Assembly: GCA_012932295.1 (NCBI GenBank)
Contig: JAAONU010000011.1
Location: forward strand, 46,998,352-47,062,351
Direction: 5' to 3'
DNA length: 64,000 bases
From: Cyclina sinensis
Taxonomy: Eukaryota; Mollusca; Bivalvia; Venerida; Veneridae
The notes under the pieces were generated by a model. The model made no database searches and had not been told where the DNA came from. It saw nothing but the letters and a program-made list of their open reading frames with translations. Of the stretch, positions 1 to 10,349 are shown in pieces. Position 1 is the stretch's first letter; every line of letters begins with the position of its first letter. Made by a program: the position numbers and the translations under genes.

Positions 1-1260
1 TGCAATCAATAACAGGAACAATTGATTTGGTAATGTCACTGCCATGTATTTTTCTTGGAAAACAGCTTTTATAAAAAGTACCATTCAATAGTTTCAGTAC
101 ATTTCAAACTTTATTTTTCATATTCTTGTTCAGTTTCCATATCTGCAGCATTTTTTAGAAAACAAATTACATGTACAGTTCAATTCTGATATTTTTACAC
201 ATAACTTTCAGACTTTTACCATTTAAAAGATGTGTACTATAGCTGCTGAAGTCAGGATGGTCCTTCGAAGACAGGTAACATGTCCCAGTAGTGTTAACAA
301 ATTTGAAGTATTTGCATTTCAAGCTTGTCTCCTGCAAACATGCCTTTGCGCACGAGTCAAGTGTGTAATGTTTTCGCTCTAAGATGTCATTTTTACTTTT
401 CTGTGAAGCACTGTGTACAATATCTGAAAGAAAATAGTTTCTTTACTAAATCTTTGCCTAGAAATTACAGTTTAAAGACTTTTCATAGCACTGTTCAAAC
501 AGTATTTTCACAGTTACAAATGTCAGGAGTTGCTCCTGTTTAAATTGTGCAAGCTTAAATTATGTACCCTGCCTTGGAAAACTAAATTTCACTTACATTG
601 TTTAGTTTTTCACATTAGGCAAAATGTAAAATTTTTCTCATCAAGTCTTGATATTATTGGACAGATTTCTGAGATTTTTTGTTTTTAATTTGACCTTCAT
701 CACCAGAAAACAGTTTGCATTTATAAGTCCTGAGCTGGCCAAGCTGAAATTGTAAGTCTGAAAGGCTTTTATTATATAAGCTTCTGTGAATCTTGCAAAT
801 TTTCTGTTTTCAATTTATCATATTTCATTTTCTATCAAAGGCAACTATATCTTAACTTTTCAATATTTTATAGGTGGTTTGTACTCAATGGACTGAAACT
901 AATGCAGTAAACTAGATGGTATTCTGGACCACCAAAATTGTTTTCTTTTTCTATAAAATCACACTGAAATTCAGACCTCTAGAAAGTCTATTGCATATCT
1001 GTTATCAACAGTCTAATGTAGAAAGGATGTAGTAAGTGCTTCTTTGAAGTATTATACTTACAATCTTTCTGCTAAAGGGCATCGAGATTTTTATACCTCT
1101 GCACTACCAGTATACTTTCCAACTTGAAAGATTTTTGGAAACCCAAAATCTGGTCTCCTTATCTATCATTTAATCTTCTGAAGTACTTGTACATAGTAAC
1201 AAACAGTGAAAGAACATCAGTGTACCCGATTATATTAATGTTATGTAGATTTATATAGTA
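1..1260. other. No gene recognised
   Basis: AT-rich sequence with no ORF that resembles a protein and no convincing splice-bounded exon. The 72-codon open frame at 325-543 does not start with ATG and has no recognisable motif. If the minus-strand gene starting near 2.75 kb is real, this stretch would be its first large intron or its 3' part. Confidence 0.4.
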
Positions 1261-1270
1261 AACAAGAAAT

Positions 1271-2213
1271 GTGTCAAAGACACGAATGCCCCCTGAAACA
1301 TTGCAATGGCCACAGTCATGGTAGCTTACAATTTCATGTTACATTTATCAATCAAATTTTTTTTGCAGTTTGTGAACTGAACAAAGTACCCATACACACA
1401 CAGGCAAGACTATTGTACTATTACCCGGTATATGTCCTTTACCTAGTTGCAAGGGTATATGAGCTGCAGCACTTGATGATTATCATTCTATGGAAGACTG
1501 GTGAAACTTGCCAAAGAAATGTAGGAGGAGCTGTGCACAGAAGCAATATTAATTAAAATTTTACAAAGGGCAATAACTACAACAAAAATAATTGAATTGC
1601 AAAAGCCTGAAAATATGCACTGTGACACTTGATAATAATCGTTCTATGAAAGTCTGGTGAACAGCCTATGAGTATTGTACGAGGAGTTGTGCACAGAAGC
1701 AATATTTAGCTAAATTTAAAAAAGGGCAATAACTATGCCAGAAATCATTGAACTGCAAAAGCCTTAGTATATGCATTTGATATGAACCTTCTTTGAAAGT
1801 TTGGTGAAAATTGCATGAGAAATGTAGGATGAGTTGTGCACACAAGAAATATTAAGTAAAATTAAACAAAGACCAATAACTCCCCCCCCCCCCCCCAAAA
1901 AAAAAAAAAAATACTTGAATTGCAAAAACTGGAATATAATTATGCATTGCGGCACTTAATAAAGATCATTCGGTGAAAATTGCATGGGAAATGTAGGAGG
2001 AGTTGTGCACATAAGAAATATTAAATTAAATTAAATAAAGATCAATAACTCTGCCATAAATAATTGAATTGCAAAAGCCAAAGTCTATATGCACTGTAGT
2101 AATGATCAATGTGTGAAAGTTTGGTGAAAATAAATCAGAATTGTAGGAGAAGTTGTGCAAAGACGGATGAATGGATGGAGAGAATAATGGAAGGCCATAT
2201 TTTAGGGGCATAA
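1271..2213 (-). repeat. Dispersed repeat with ~155-bp internal tandem units
   Basis: About five degenerate units follow each other. Marks are the phrases 'acttgat(g/a)at(t/a)atc' near 1473, 1627, 1953 and 2098, 'gttgtgcaca', 'gggcaataact' and 'ttgcaaaagcc'. The right end reads 'ggggcataaaaa', the reverse complement of the TTTTTATGCCCC end seen in other copies. The array is an inverted relative of 50746-51425. A 15-base poly-C followed by poly-A interrupts it near 1881-1910. The layout (short terminal hairpin plus central tandem units) recalls Pearl/DINE-like helentron derivatives of bivalves; that assignment is inference. Confidence 0.6.
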
Positions 2214-2531
2214 AAATATAAATTCAAAATAGTTGTTTTAAAAGGTTTTGAACCCAGATATAAGTAACAGGCAGTATTTATAAAAGCTAGTTCCATAAAC
2301 GTAAACTAATCCAATTTTTACAGAAAAAAAAATGTTTTCAATCAGACCTTTGTTGACAGCAATGTGTAGATCTACACAGCACTGAAAATACAGTATATGG
2401 GTAGCAAATACAGCCTACTGAAACCATTAGTTTCCCTGTATTAATAGATTCTATATTTATGTGACAAATTAGTTTCCAAATACGGAATTCAGTATGTCTC
2501 TGGTATTATTACTGAAAATTTCCACACTTAC

Positions 2532-2613
2532 TGGGCCTTAGCTTAGGGCCCCAGCCACGTCTCAATGACCAAGCAATTTCTGCCTGCTGCAAATCCATCG
2601 AAACGAAAATAAT
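2532..2613 (-). CDS. Candidate second exon of an unknown minus-strand gene
   Basis: Bounded by an acceptor (ttctgtag, just above 2613) and a strong donor (gtaagt, just below 2532). Two readings are possible. One starts at an internal ATG (2598) and stays open to the donor, beginning MDLQQAEIAWSLRRGWG. The other continues the frame of the exon at 2662-2710 and meets TAA near 2542, giving a secreted-peptide-like product of about 40 residues. I recognise no family in either. The location directly downstream of a promoter-like cluster argues for a real transcribed exon; which frame is coding is unresolved. Confidence 0.3.
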
Positions 2614-2661
2614 CTACAGAAAATCATAAATCACAAGCATAAGGTAAATGCAATATCTTAC

Positions 2662-2710
2662 CAAAACTTGAAACAATTGTGAAAAGAATGATACATCGAA
2701 TGAATCTCAT
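2662..2710 (-). CDS. Candidate first exon, signal-peptide-like start
   Basis: From ATG at 2710 the frame reads MRFIRCIILFTIVSSF and ends in phase 1 at a GTAAGA donor (2656-2661). A short basic start followed by a hydrophobic run is what a signal peptide or N-terminal anchor looks like. A short overlapping upstream ORF (ATG AAT ACA AAA TGA) precedes it. Joined to the next exon the frame stops after about 40 residues, so the exon may instead be 5' leader for a start in the next exon. The upstream 2790-2850 motif cluster supports transcription starting close by on the minus strand. Confidence 0.3.
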
Positions 2711-2793
2711 TTTGTATTCATTTTTCAAAATCAATCTTTTAACGCTGAATTCTCCTTCTGATGTCCATGGAACCAAAGCAGCAACATCAAAAG

Positions 2794-2847
2794 TGACGTC
2801 ATACTTTCATTCTTATTACGTCACCTATGTCAAAGTTTCCCGCGAAA
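2794..2847 (-). promoter_or_regulatory. CRE pair plus palindromic E2F-type site
   Basis: TGACGTCA (2794-2801, perfect CRE) and TTACGTCA (2816-2823) lie 22 bp apart, about two helical turns. They are followed by TTTCCCGCGAAA (2836-2847), a palindrome matching the E2F consensus. The cluster is directly upstream of the candidate minus-strand exon 2662-2710. CREB/ATF and E2F use of such motifs is established in animals; activity here is inferred from sequence and position only. Confidence 0.45.
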
Positions 2848-2884
2848 TGCCAGCCTTTACATTGCAAGTTCACCGACTATAATC

Positions 2885-3170
2885 TAAACAGGTCGCGATC
2901 AGGCTAAGTATATGGAGCGGACGCAGGGGTCCCGAGATCGACCCTCCGCTCCTTTACATTAACATTACTAATTGTCTATCGGATGAGACTATAAACCGAG
3001 GTCCCATGTATCACTGCTGTACACTGAGCATGCAAAAGAACCAGAGGTGTCTCTGGAATGTGATGCTTTCTGTATCTTGCACATCTGTATCTTGCTCTGC
3101 TAATAATACCCGAAAGGGGAGTTAAGCAATACCGTTAGTCGAAGGTAGATCTCCCACAACATAAAACTAA
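2885..3170 (+). mobile_element. tRNA-derived SINE (diverged)
   Basis: A tRNA-like head (B-box-like 'ggtcccgagatcgaccc' near 2928) is followed by a body with 'gtcccatgtat' and 'gcatgcaaaagaacc'. That body phrase is shared with the SINE at 8771-9076, which has a different head. This suggests two SINE families using the same conserved central domain. Confidence 0.5.
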
Positions 3171-3179
3171 TCTATGCAG

Positions 3180-4780
3180 GGTGCGTCGGTCATATGGGCA
3201 ACCGGTACCGACGATAAGTAAACTCAGATAGATAAATTGGTAAAATATTACGAAAGCTTCGTATTATAAGACAAAATGTACATGGTAAATACATTGATTG
3301 AGCTACTGTGTCATTGGTGCTCAACAATTTCTATTAAATTCTAACTTTAAGTTGCGCTCGGCTAATTATATTACTAAACACGCCAGCTTCTTGATAAAGA
3401 TAAAATGCATGGTAAAAACCTTTATTGTGTTTCACAGAAGAAATATCAAGGGACACATAAACGCCGTCCGCCTGATTTTTTTATTTCTATTTTTTTTTAT
3501 TGTTTTTTTTTTTTTGTAATACAAAAGAGCATCAATGAGAGTAAGTAGATCTACAAATTATTAGAGTTTGCATATAGTCGAAGATTTTAGTTTACATATT
3601 GATTAGGAGTTGACTAATTATTTTTATGGAAAATGTTACTTCCATGCTTTTGATTATGTAATCACTGTCTGTTCGGATTTTTAACGGTCAGAAAGCTTAA
3701 TCTGTGGGAGAAAATATAAACGCCTGAAGAGTCTTTGCAGAGTATAGGAACATTTACATTGAAAAAGAGACGGATTAAGCTAGAATTCATGGTTGAATTG
3801 TTTAAATGTCGAAAAGAAAAACAAACAAACAAAACAAACATAAAATTATTAAGACAATATCCGATACGTCAGTAAACTATTATTTGAACGAAGACATTTC
3901 TCTGTTTTGAAAGCTGTTTTCCTCCATCAATTGTGAATATTTTTATCAAAAGTCAAGAAATTGTCAAAGTCCGATAAGTCCTCATCCTTTCACACGTGCA
4001 ACCCACAACTTGAAAAAAGTACGATTAGATCTTAAACAAGAAAATAACTTTAATTTGACTGATTGTTATAAGTCATCTTCTTTCTGAACACATGCTCGTT
4101 TAAAATTCCTTGTCGTAATATTCAATCTCTTTTCATAAGATTTATCGGCGCATGTTTGAAAAGTTGTATTCCTTCTTTGAATCATATGTCACGTTATCTC
4201 TTGGCCGACTGTTGTATATGACATTCTTTCATATCGGGCCAAGCTTTATGACGTGTTTACCCATGTAAGACTACAAGAACCTTTAGTTTATACATACATG
4301 TAGTGTATTTCAATAATACACATACTAATATAACAGACAAATTACAAATACCACAGCACACGGAAAAGGATAAGAATGAAAGACAAACTGTCTTATAGTA
4401 TTCTTCTCCTTGGTTTTATCACATCAATATTTTACTGATAAAAATGTGGATACAGACAAGCTATCCTTACTTTTTTATGAAACTATGAGGTAAATCGAGA
4501 CGAAAGATAGGATAAGGAAAGCAAAAAGAAAAAGGTTGAATCTGAAGAAATATAAAAGATAAGAAAAGACAACAGAGCAAAGAAAAACAAGAGAAAGAAA
4601 TTGAAGAAGCCTCTAGCCCTAAGCAAATCTCTTATTGTCACAGATATAAAACAGTCATTGATCAAAAGATAAATACGTTTTCCTAGTCAGAGAGGGTAGG
4701 ATCACCATGTAAAAGAAGATCTAAATTTAGCTAAATCATTTCCAGCTTAACAACAAGAGTTTTACGAACATTTCAAAGTA
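3180..4780. other. No gene recognised
   Basis: AT-rich DNA with long T and A runs (for example 3478-3517). I see no recognisable coding exon, RNA gene or clear element end. Confidence 0.4.
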
Positions 4781-4789
4781 TGTGCATGC

Positions 4790-5480
4790 AAAAAAGAAAT
4801 GGTAATTAGTCTGTAATTGTCCACATATACACAAAGCAGTTTGTGAGATGTTCCTTATAGGGTTCTGCTATTATTCAAATACATTTTAAATGATAAAGTA
4901 CATTCTGTTTGTGAATTGCAAATTTCCAAAGGAAGAGCATTCCACTCTCGAAAAGCCTTAGGAAGAAATGAGTGTTTGTAAAGAGATGTTCTGCATTATA
5001 TGCTTGGGATATCTTGTTCGTTCCTAAGATTATACCGGGAGGGCTGTAGTCTTGGGATTTGTGAAGAGAGGTATTCTGGTGAAAGGTTATGATACATTTT
5101 GAAAAAATGCACCATTCGATGTTTGTATCTCTTTTCAGTCAGGAGTTCCCATTTACGTTCATTTTGTAGCCGCTCTAATGACACAAGTCTCGTTGCTAGT
5201 GTTACAATGCCTGCGCATTCGTTTTGAATTTTATCTAATTTATCGGCGACGACTTTAGAGAGATTGGCCCAAATAACATCTACACATTTCAGACTAGGAC
5301 GAATAATCTTCCAATGATTTACGATCTAGACTGTAAATTTAAGTTTTCTCATAACGTTTACTTTTTCCCAAGCCTTTTCAGTTGCAAAATCTTTAGCTAG
5401 AAACTTTGGAAATGTGGACACCTAGATGCTTGTGAAAAGAAACTTCTGGAATGGATTGATTTAACATTTGTTAGGCTTGG
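4790..5480 (-). pseudogene. LINE ORF2 C-terminal part (broken)
   Basis: Read on the minus strand, the segment carries the C-terminal region typical of non-LTR retrotransposon reverse transcriptases: 'HLGVHIS', 'CADVIWANLS'-like and 'RHKMVHFFKMYHNLSPEYL'-like phrases, 'YNLRNEQDI', then 'FREWNALPLEI' and 'CICG...HFFFACTYF'. Frameshifts and stops interrupt it. It is the downstream half of the element whose RT core lies at 6547-7190; about 1 kb of unrelated DNA separates the two. CR1/Jockey-like class, 5'-truncated, inactive. Confidence 0.75.
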
Positions 5481-5489
5481 TGGGTCTGT

Positions 5490-6400
5490 TCTGTTGCGCT
5501 TTTTGGAAATTACTTTTGATTCTGACTTGGTCGGATTTAATGTTACTAGTCATTTATCAGCCCAAGAAAGTATTTTACCAATATCATTTTGGAGTTGAAG
5601 TACTGAGCTGTATCTGGATCCTGAACTACTACATAAAGGTTTTTATTATATACCTATAAATTTTCTTTCTAAAATACACACAAATCTAGAAGCGCAAATA
5701 CGCTTCGGCGGATAGAAATGTTAGTGTCGAATACGGTACCATATATGGAAGTGCCGGACTATTTTTCTTGGTTGGCTCCCAGCCTTGTTGTGCGTGACGT
5801 AGTATTTGGAAGCGGGAACCGATACTACAAGCACCTTGCGGGGAATCCGTATATTATTTTTAGTAACGAAATCCCCTCGTCAAAAAATATAAACAAACAT
5901 AATTGAAAGTGTTTTTTTGAATACTATTACAATTCTTTAACATAAAAATCCATAAATTGTACCCTTCTATCAAAATCTTATGAATACACACAATTAACGT
6001 CCTATTTAAAAGAGAATCGTCGTGATTTCAACTACGTCGTCTGCAACTGTTTACATGTATACAGTAGGTCATATGTATACAATATCTGTTTCTGTCTAAA
6101 ATGTCCGACGATTTAGTTGATACAATCCAACTGAAGAATTAATTCATTCACTGCAAAATAATGTTTATCCTTCCAACAATTGTTGACATTGAAATATTGA
6201 TATGTGTTCCCGATTGTGGCGGCCATTTTAAATGATTTTAAATGAGTTGGAGGCGTGGCTTCTTTCTACAAATTTGATGTATTCATCCGCCATTCATAAT
6301 TTTATTTTTCAATAATATGTGTTTGTTTGTGAAATAAAAGTTCAGTAAATTGGATCATTTTGTCTTATTATTTATTGTCTAAAATTTATAGGTGTATAAT
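5490..6400. other. Unassigned insertion between two LINE halves
   Basis: This DNA separates the two halves of the minus-strand LINE, so at least part of it probably arrived after the LINE. It has CpG-containing patches (5690-5880 and 6210-6260, including 'gtggcggccatttta'), but I found no terminal repeats, gene or transposase. Confidence 0.35.
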
Positions 6401-6404
6401 AAAA

Positions 6405-6546
6405 GGAAAATTATGTTGTAGTAGCTGTACTCGCAGCGTGGGAAAATCGATATCTCGCTCGACCTTCGGTCTCGCGAGATATCGATTTCCCCATGTGCTC
6501 GTAGCAAAATACAAGGTCACAGACAGCTACTACAACATAATATTCC
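6405..6546. repeat. Hairpin element (MITE-like palindrome)
   Basis: The outer arms (ttatgttgtagtagctgt and its reverse complement) and the inner arms (aaatcgatatctcgc / gcgagatatcgattt) fold into one long imperfect hairpin, with loop 'tcgaccttcggtctc'. It begins immediately after the FADD box of the LINE reverse transcriptase and so looks inserted there. Confidence 0.65.
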
Positions 6547-7190
6547 CTATGTATCATCAGCGAATAAATTTATTGAGGAGTTAATATCGACTACAATATC
6601 GAGGAATAAAAGTGGCACTAAAATTGACCCTTGTGGGATTCCTGCCTTAATTTCACACCACTGATAAGTAACACTTGGAAGAACTACACGTTGACGTCTG
6701 TCAGAAAGGTATTTTGAGAACCAGTGAAGAAGAGGAACGGAGATTCCTGCCGATCGAAGTTTAGGAATCAGACCTTTATGCCATAACTTATCGAATGCAT
6801 TACTGATATCAAATAAAATAGCACGTATTTTTAACCCATCATCTAATGCTTTACAAAGTATATTGTATATATGGGTTAGCTGATTGACAGTAGAATCACC
6901 AGGGATATATCCAGATTGGATAGAAGACAGAAACTGAAGTTTTCTGAGGTGGTTGAACACATGTTTAAAGACAATATGTTCCAACACTTTTTCAATGGTA
7001 TTGAGGAAGGATATCGGTTACATGGGAGTGATGCATCACCTTTCTTATACACGGCAGTAACATTTGCTTCTTTCCATGTTAAGGGAACTTGACATTTACT
7101 AAGTGACTGATTAAAAATATCACGTAATGGATTCATTTGCTGCTTCACGTAGCATTTTGTTGTTTAAATCATCAGGAGCTGAGGCTTTAT
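6547..7190 (-). pseudogene. LINE reverse transcriptase core (broken)
   Basis: The minus-strand frame 6987-6547 has RT fingers/palm signatures: 'SGYIPGDSTVNQL', motif A 'AILFDISNAFDKLWH', motif B 'AGIPQGSILVPLL' (usually LGPLL) and motif C 'NLFADDT'. An upstream segment (7148-6876, other frame) reads 'VPLTWKEANVTAVYKKGDAS', the usual preceding block. A frameshift near 6990-7010 joins the two. The hairpin at 6405-6546 cuts the frame right after FADDT, and the C-terminal region resumes near 5480. A dead CR1/Jockey-type LINE copy. Confidence 0.85.
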
Positions 7191-7194
7191 TTCA

Positions 7195-8010
7195 AAACAT
7201 CGCGGACTTCAATGAGTGATACAGTTATCTCATTTAGCAACTGTCTGCATCTTGATTTTGAAGATTTGGAACAGATTTACCTGCGTCATTGAGAACAGTT
7301 TGTTGTTGAAAGCAGCAATTAAAAAGGTTGGCTTTATCAAGATCAGACGTGGAGAGATTGGCTACATATATTTTTTAAGGATCTACCACCAATCTTGCAT
7401 TGAATGACAATCATCTTTCTGAGAAAGCTTTAGGTAATAATAGCAGTGTGAATATTAAGTACAACCTGGTTTCTGAGATATCTAAAGAAATTCCAATGAT
7501 GTAATGAACCAGTCGTCCTTGCTTTCTTATACACTCTCTTTCATGTTTCCAGATTGGGTTTAAGTGAAGAAAAACCATGTTTTAAATTTGTAACAGTGCC
7601 TTATTCACGGTGCATAACCATATCGGTACCCTCTTTGCGAAATTTACTAAAACGGTACCCTCTTCGCTCATGCATGGGTCATTCTTTGCTGAAAATATAG
7701 CGGCGATGGACCAGTCAGGAAAATATACACTCTACTGACGAAAGAAGGTATGTCATCTGCAAACGAAGTTTACCACGGAGCACTAGAATGTTTTAGGTGT
7801 GTCTCTGTTTGTTATGTGTCTTGTTTTCAATTACTACAACTCCAAAATAATCGACACAAATCGAGGTCTTGTCTCGACTCGCGCCTGTGAACATTGATTT
7901 GATTTTTCTGCATTTTTCTTTTCCCTGTTACTCAGATGTAAAAAAAAAGATGTAACATTTTGGTTTGTTGTCGCTGCGTATGTTGCTAAACTATCCATCA
8001 TTTTTTGTAT
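7195..8010. other. No gene recognised
   Basis: The left part (7195-7500) probably continues the decayed LINE upstream of the RT. The rest includes a duplicated phrase 'cggtaccctcttcg' (7624-7670) and a short ATG frame at 7707 with no family resemblance. Confidence 0.35.
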
Positions 8011-8014
8011 CACT

Positions 8015-8435
8015 GTTGTACAGCGTTCACCGGAAATAGCCCATCAAAATGTCTAAAACGAAAGTAAAATCGCCGATGTGGAGTTCACCCAAGGTAATGT
8101 TTCAGCTTATTTCTCCATCATATCTTTATCGATTTCTCCAAACTAAACAATATTGTGAAGCTAAATATGTCTGGTTTTAGACCAGTAGTTGCTTTTTTCT
8201 GCAAGTTGGGTATTTTTTGAGTAATTGGCGATAAATTGTGGCCTCGTTGTTGACTTTTGCGAACAATGTTGATATTTTCCACTAAATTAAGCCAAAACGC
8301 ATTAGCTTTGTCAAAATCCATCTTGATTTATCAAATATAGACTTTCCTCCACTTGTATTAGAGCGGCCATTCACCAACTCGAGCTACTTTTTACAAAATT
8401 TGCGAAAAACGGTCATGCCTTGTGTACGGGGTCTA
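8015..8435 (+). repeat. Left arm of a 3.5-kb inverted-repeat unit
   Basis: About 420 bp that recur as a close reverse complement at 11107-11528. The arm contains an ETS-like 'caccggaaat', an ATG mini-exon (8049-8093) and, on the opposite strand, an open frame (8321-8118) sharing 'NIVRKSQQRGHNLSP' with the other arm. Near-identity implies a recent event or ongoing gene conversion. Confidence 0.85.
8049..8093 (+). CDS. Mini-exon MSKTKVKSPMWSSPK (left arm copy)
   Basis: ATG opens a 15-codon frame that ends in phase 0 at donor AAG|GTAATG. The same 45 bases occur without change, reading inward, in the right arm (11491-11447). The upstream ETS-like site and A-rich start context look like a promoter with a first coding exon. 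The protein family is unknown and no downstream exon on the plus strand was found. Confidence 0.35.
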
Positions 8436-8513
8436 GCAACAAAATAAATTCAAGTGAACGGGGTGTAGTAGTTCAATGTACAGGGTTTAGTAGCATGTGT
8501 ACGGTGTCTAGTA
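8422..8513 (+). repeat. Iterated ~16-bp motif at inner end of the arm
   Basis: Four copies of a TGTACGGGGTCTAGTA-like motif begin near 8422, 8454, 8476 and 8497 (spacing 32, 22, 21 bp). Inverted counterparts lie near 11049-11120 on the other side. Regular short iterations next to an inverted repeat often are protein-binding sites, for example for a transposase; that role is inference. Confidence 0.5.
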
Positions 8514-8770
8514 GCAACATCTTTTCAAATTTTAGTCTTTATTATATTAGTTTTATTTGGAAATGCTCTCGTTTCAGACTAAAACATGGAGAAGTTGGGA
8601 GAAAAAGAAGAAGACTTGGAGTTGTTTGGTAAATGATTTATCTAATAAGTTTTTTTTAAGCCTAACACACAAATGCAATAGTATGAGAAATACGTTTTAT
8701 TGTATTATATATATTCGCACCATCACAAACATAAGCTGAATAGTGTCGGTCGGTATTTATAAGACAGGTC

Positions 8771-9076
8771 GAAGAGCGGATCGGTGGTCTCGTGGTAAAA
8801 GCACTGGAGTCGTAATCGATGTGTCGCAGGTTCAACACCCCCACCCCCTGCTTCTACAACTAACATTACTAGATGGAGCTCTTTAGTACTAGTTCTAACC
8901 AGGAATAATGTCCCATGTATTGGTGCTTTTCACCTGGCACGTTAAAGAACCTGGCGATGTCTATGTGGTGGGCGCGTCAGTATCATGCAATATTGGTCAC
9001 TAATACAAACCATCAGTTTTCTGACCCACTCGCCGAATGGAAATGTCCGAGTGCGAGTATTTACTTACCTACTTAC
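8771..9076 (+). mobile_element. tRNA-derived SINE
   Basis: The head has an A-box-like segment 'tggtctcgtggtaaaagc' and a B-box-like 'ggttcaacacc'. The body contains 'gtcccatgtattggtgc' and 'ggcacgttaaagaacc', and the 3' tail is a short 'acttacctacttac' repeat. It lies inside the inverted-repeat unit between its arms. Confidence 0.75.
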
Positions 9077-9079
9077 TAG

Positions 9080-10020
9080 ACAGGTCGGTAATTGATCATA
9101 CACTTAAGAGATTGTGTACGAGTGTCATTTTGTACAAAACGGCATTAACAGGTGTTTTCCATAAAACCGTTTTAGCCGTCTTGCAGGTATACACTATATG
9201 GCGACTTAGAGACATTTCAGAATGTTGATTTGACCGATTTTAATTTGACAGACTGTTAAACATTTAGCTTCAACGTTAAAGATCAACTGCACGTACACGT
9301 TTTACTACACGCACGCGTGTACGTTCAGGATGTGTTCCGTAACCTTACTACCTATAGTTATGCAGTATGTGGTCAGATATTATCTACCCACTGAACCTTG
9401 TGAGAGTTCAAAATGACATGTTATCTATGTTTGTATAAAAGAATAATTTACCTTTGTAAAAAATGCGTATTTCAATGATTTATATGTGCTTTAATGTTTA
9501 ACTAATCTAATTCAGCTCGTTGCGACCTTCATTTTTTGTAAAATGACTCTGTGAAATAAATCTTTCAGAATTAACATACTGAACAAAAAAGAAAGAAACT
9601 TGTAAATTATCAGATTATCTTATTTAATATGAAAGTGGCATTATATACTTAAATACTAGCATTATATACTTAAATGTTAAAGGCAAAACGAATGCAAATA
9701 ACGAATGTACGTAAATTAAATGAATGCCTACCAAACCTAGTAGGTAAAAGAACATGAAGTTACAAAAACAATCCGAAAATAACACTTCTTACTGAACAAA
9801 TTACTACCATGTTTAACTTTTCATTTATGCATATTTATTAATACATTTTCTGTTCTACATTAGTATTAATCAGTAACACAAAATCAAGTAAAGTAATATT
9901 TAGAAACAAGCTGTAAAAACATCCAAAATGTAACCAATTTTTGCATACAGTTGGTCTTAATTATTAACAATGGAATTTCCGTTTAAGTTATCTCTGAATC
10001 TATCTGCCGTTATCAGATGC
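9080..10020. other. No gene recognised
   Basis: AT-rich interior of the inverted-repeat unit. The only structure I see is a small palindrome around 9291-9325 (acgtacacg ... cgtgtacgt). Confidence 0.4.
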
Positions 10021-10338
10021 TTACAACGATGAATATAATTTATGCTTTGATTGTGTCCATATTCTGTTCGTAGCATACGAACAACTTAAATTTGGTCCAA
10101 CTCCATGTTTGCTATTCCTTTTCGAAATGTGTATTGTTTTATTTATGTCATCAATAGTTATTGTCCGACCTTGTTCTCGGCATAACTCTGCAGTCACTTT
10201 GTACTTAACTGTTTTTACGTCTTGCCCATCTAACTCTTTATGTCTAATTTCTAAATCAGGATGTTTTTCTATTGCATGCTGAATTGACTCTTTAAAAAAT
10301 GTATAATTCTGTCCACAGGATATGCATTGGTATTTCAT
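10021..10338 (-). CDS. Single C2H2-finger exon, unknown protein (105 aa)
   Basis: From ATG at 10338, just after an acceptor (tttcag, exon edge 10346), a 105-codon frame runs to a TAA stop. It starts MKYQCISCGQNYTFFKE and has one finger with C5-x2-C8-x12-H21-x4-H26. A charged region follows (DGQDVKTVKYKVTAELC, TITIDDINKTIHIS). It could be the last exon of a transposon-borne or host gene inside the inverted-repeat unit. The minus-strand mini-exon at 11491-11447 ends in phase 0, whereas this exon needs a phase-1 partner, so a direct join would be out of frame; an intermediate exon would be required. The longer frame to 10524 is read through an intron-like ATG/ATC microsatellite and is not credible. 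Confidence 0.5.
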   Translation of the reverse strand: MKYQCISCGQNYTFFKESIQHAIEKHPDLEIRHKELDGQDVKTVKYKVTAELCREQGRTITIDDINKTIHISKRNSKHGVGPNLSCSYATNRIWTQSKHKLYSSL

Positions 10339-10349
10339 GGCAGCAACTG

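Noticed and set aside
325..543. 72-codon frame near the left edge
   Set aside because: No ATG at its start, no motif and no splice sites to place it in a gene.
8662..8844. Small minus-strand frame at 8662-8844
   Set aside because: Overlaps the SINE head and has no motif.
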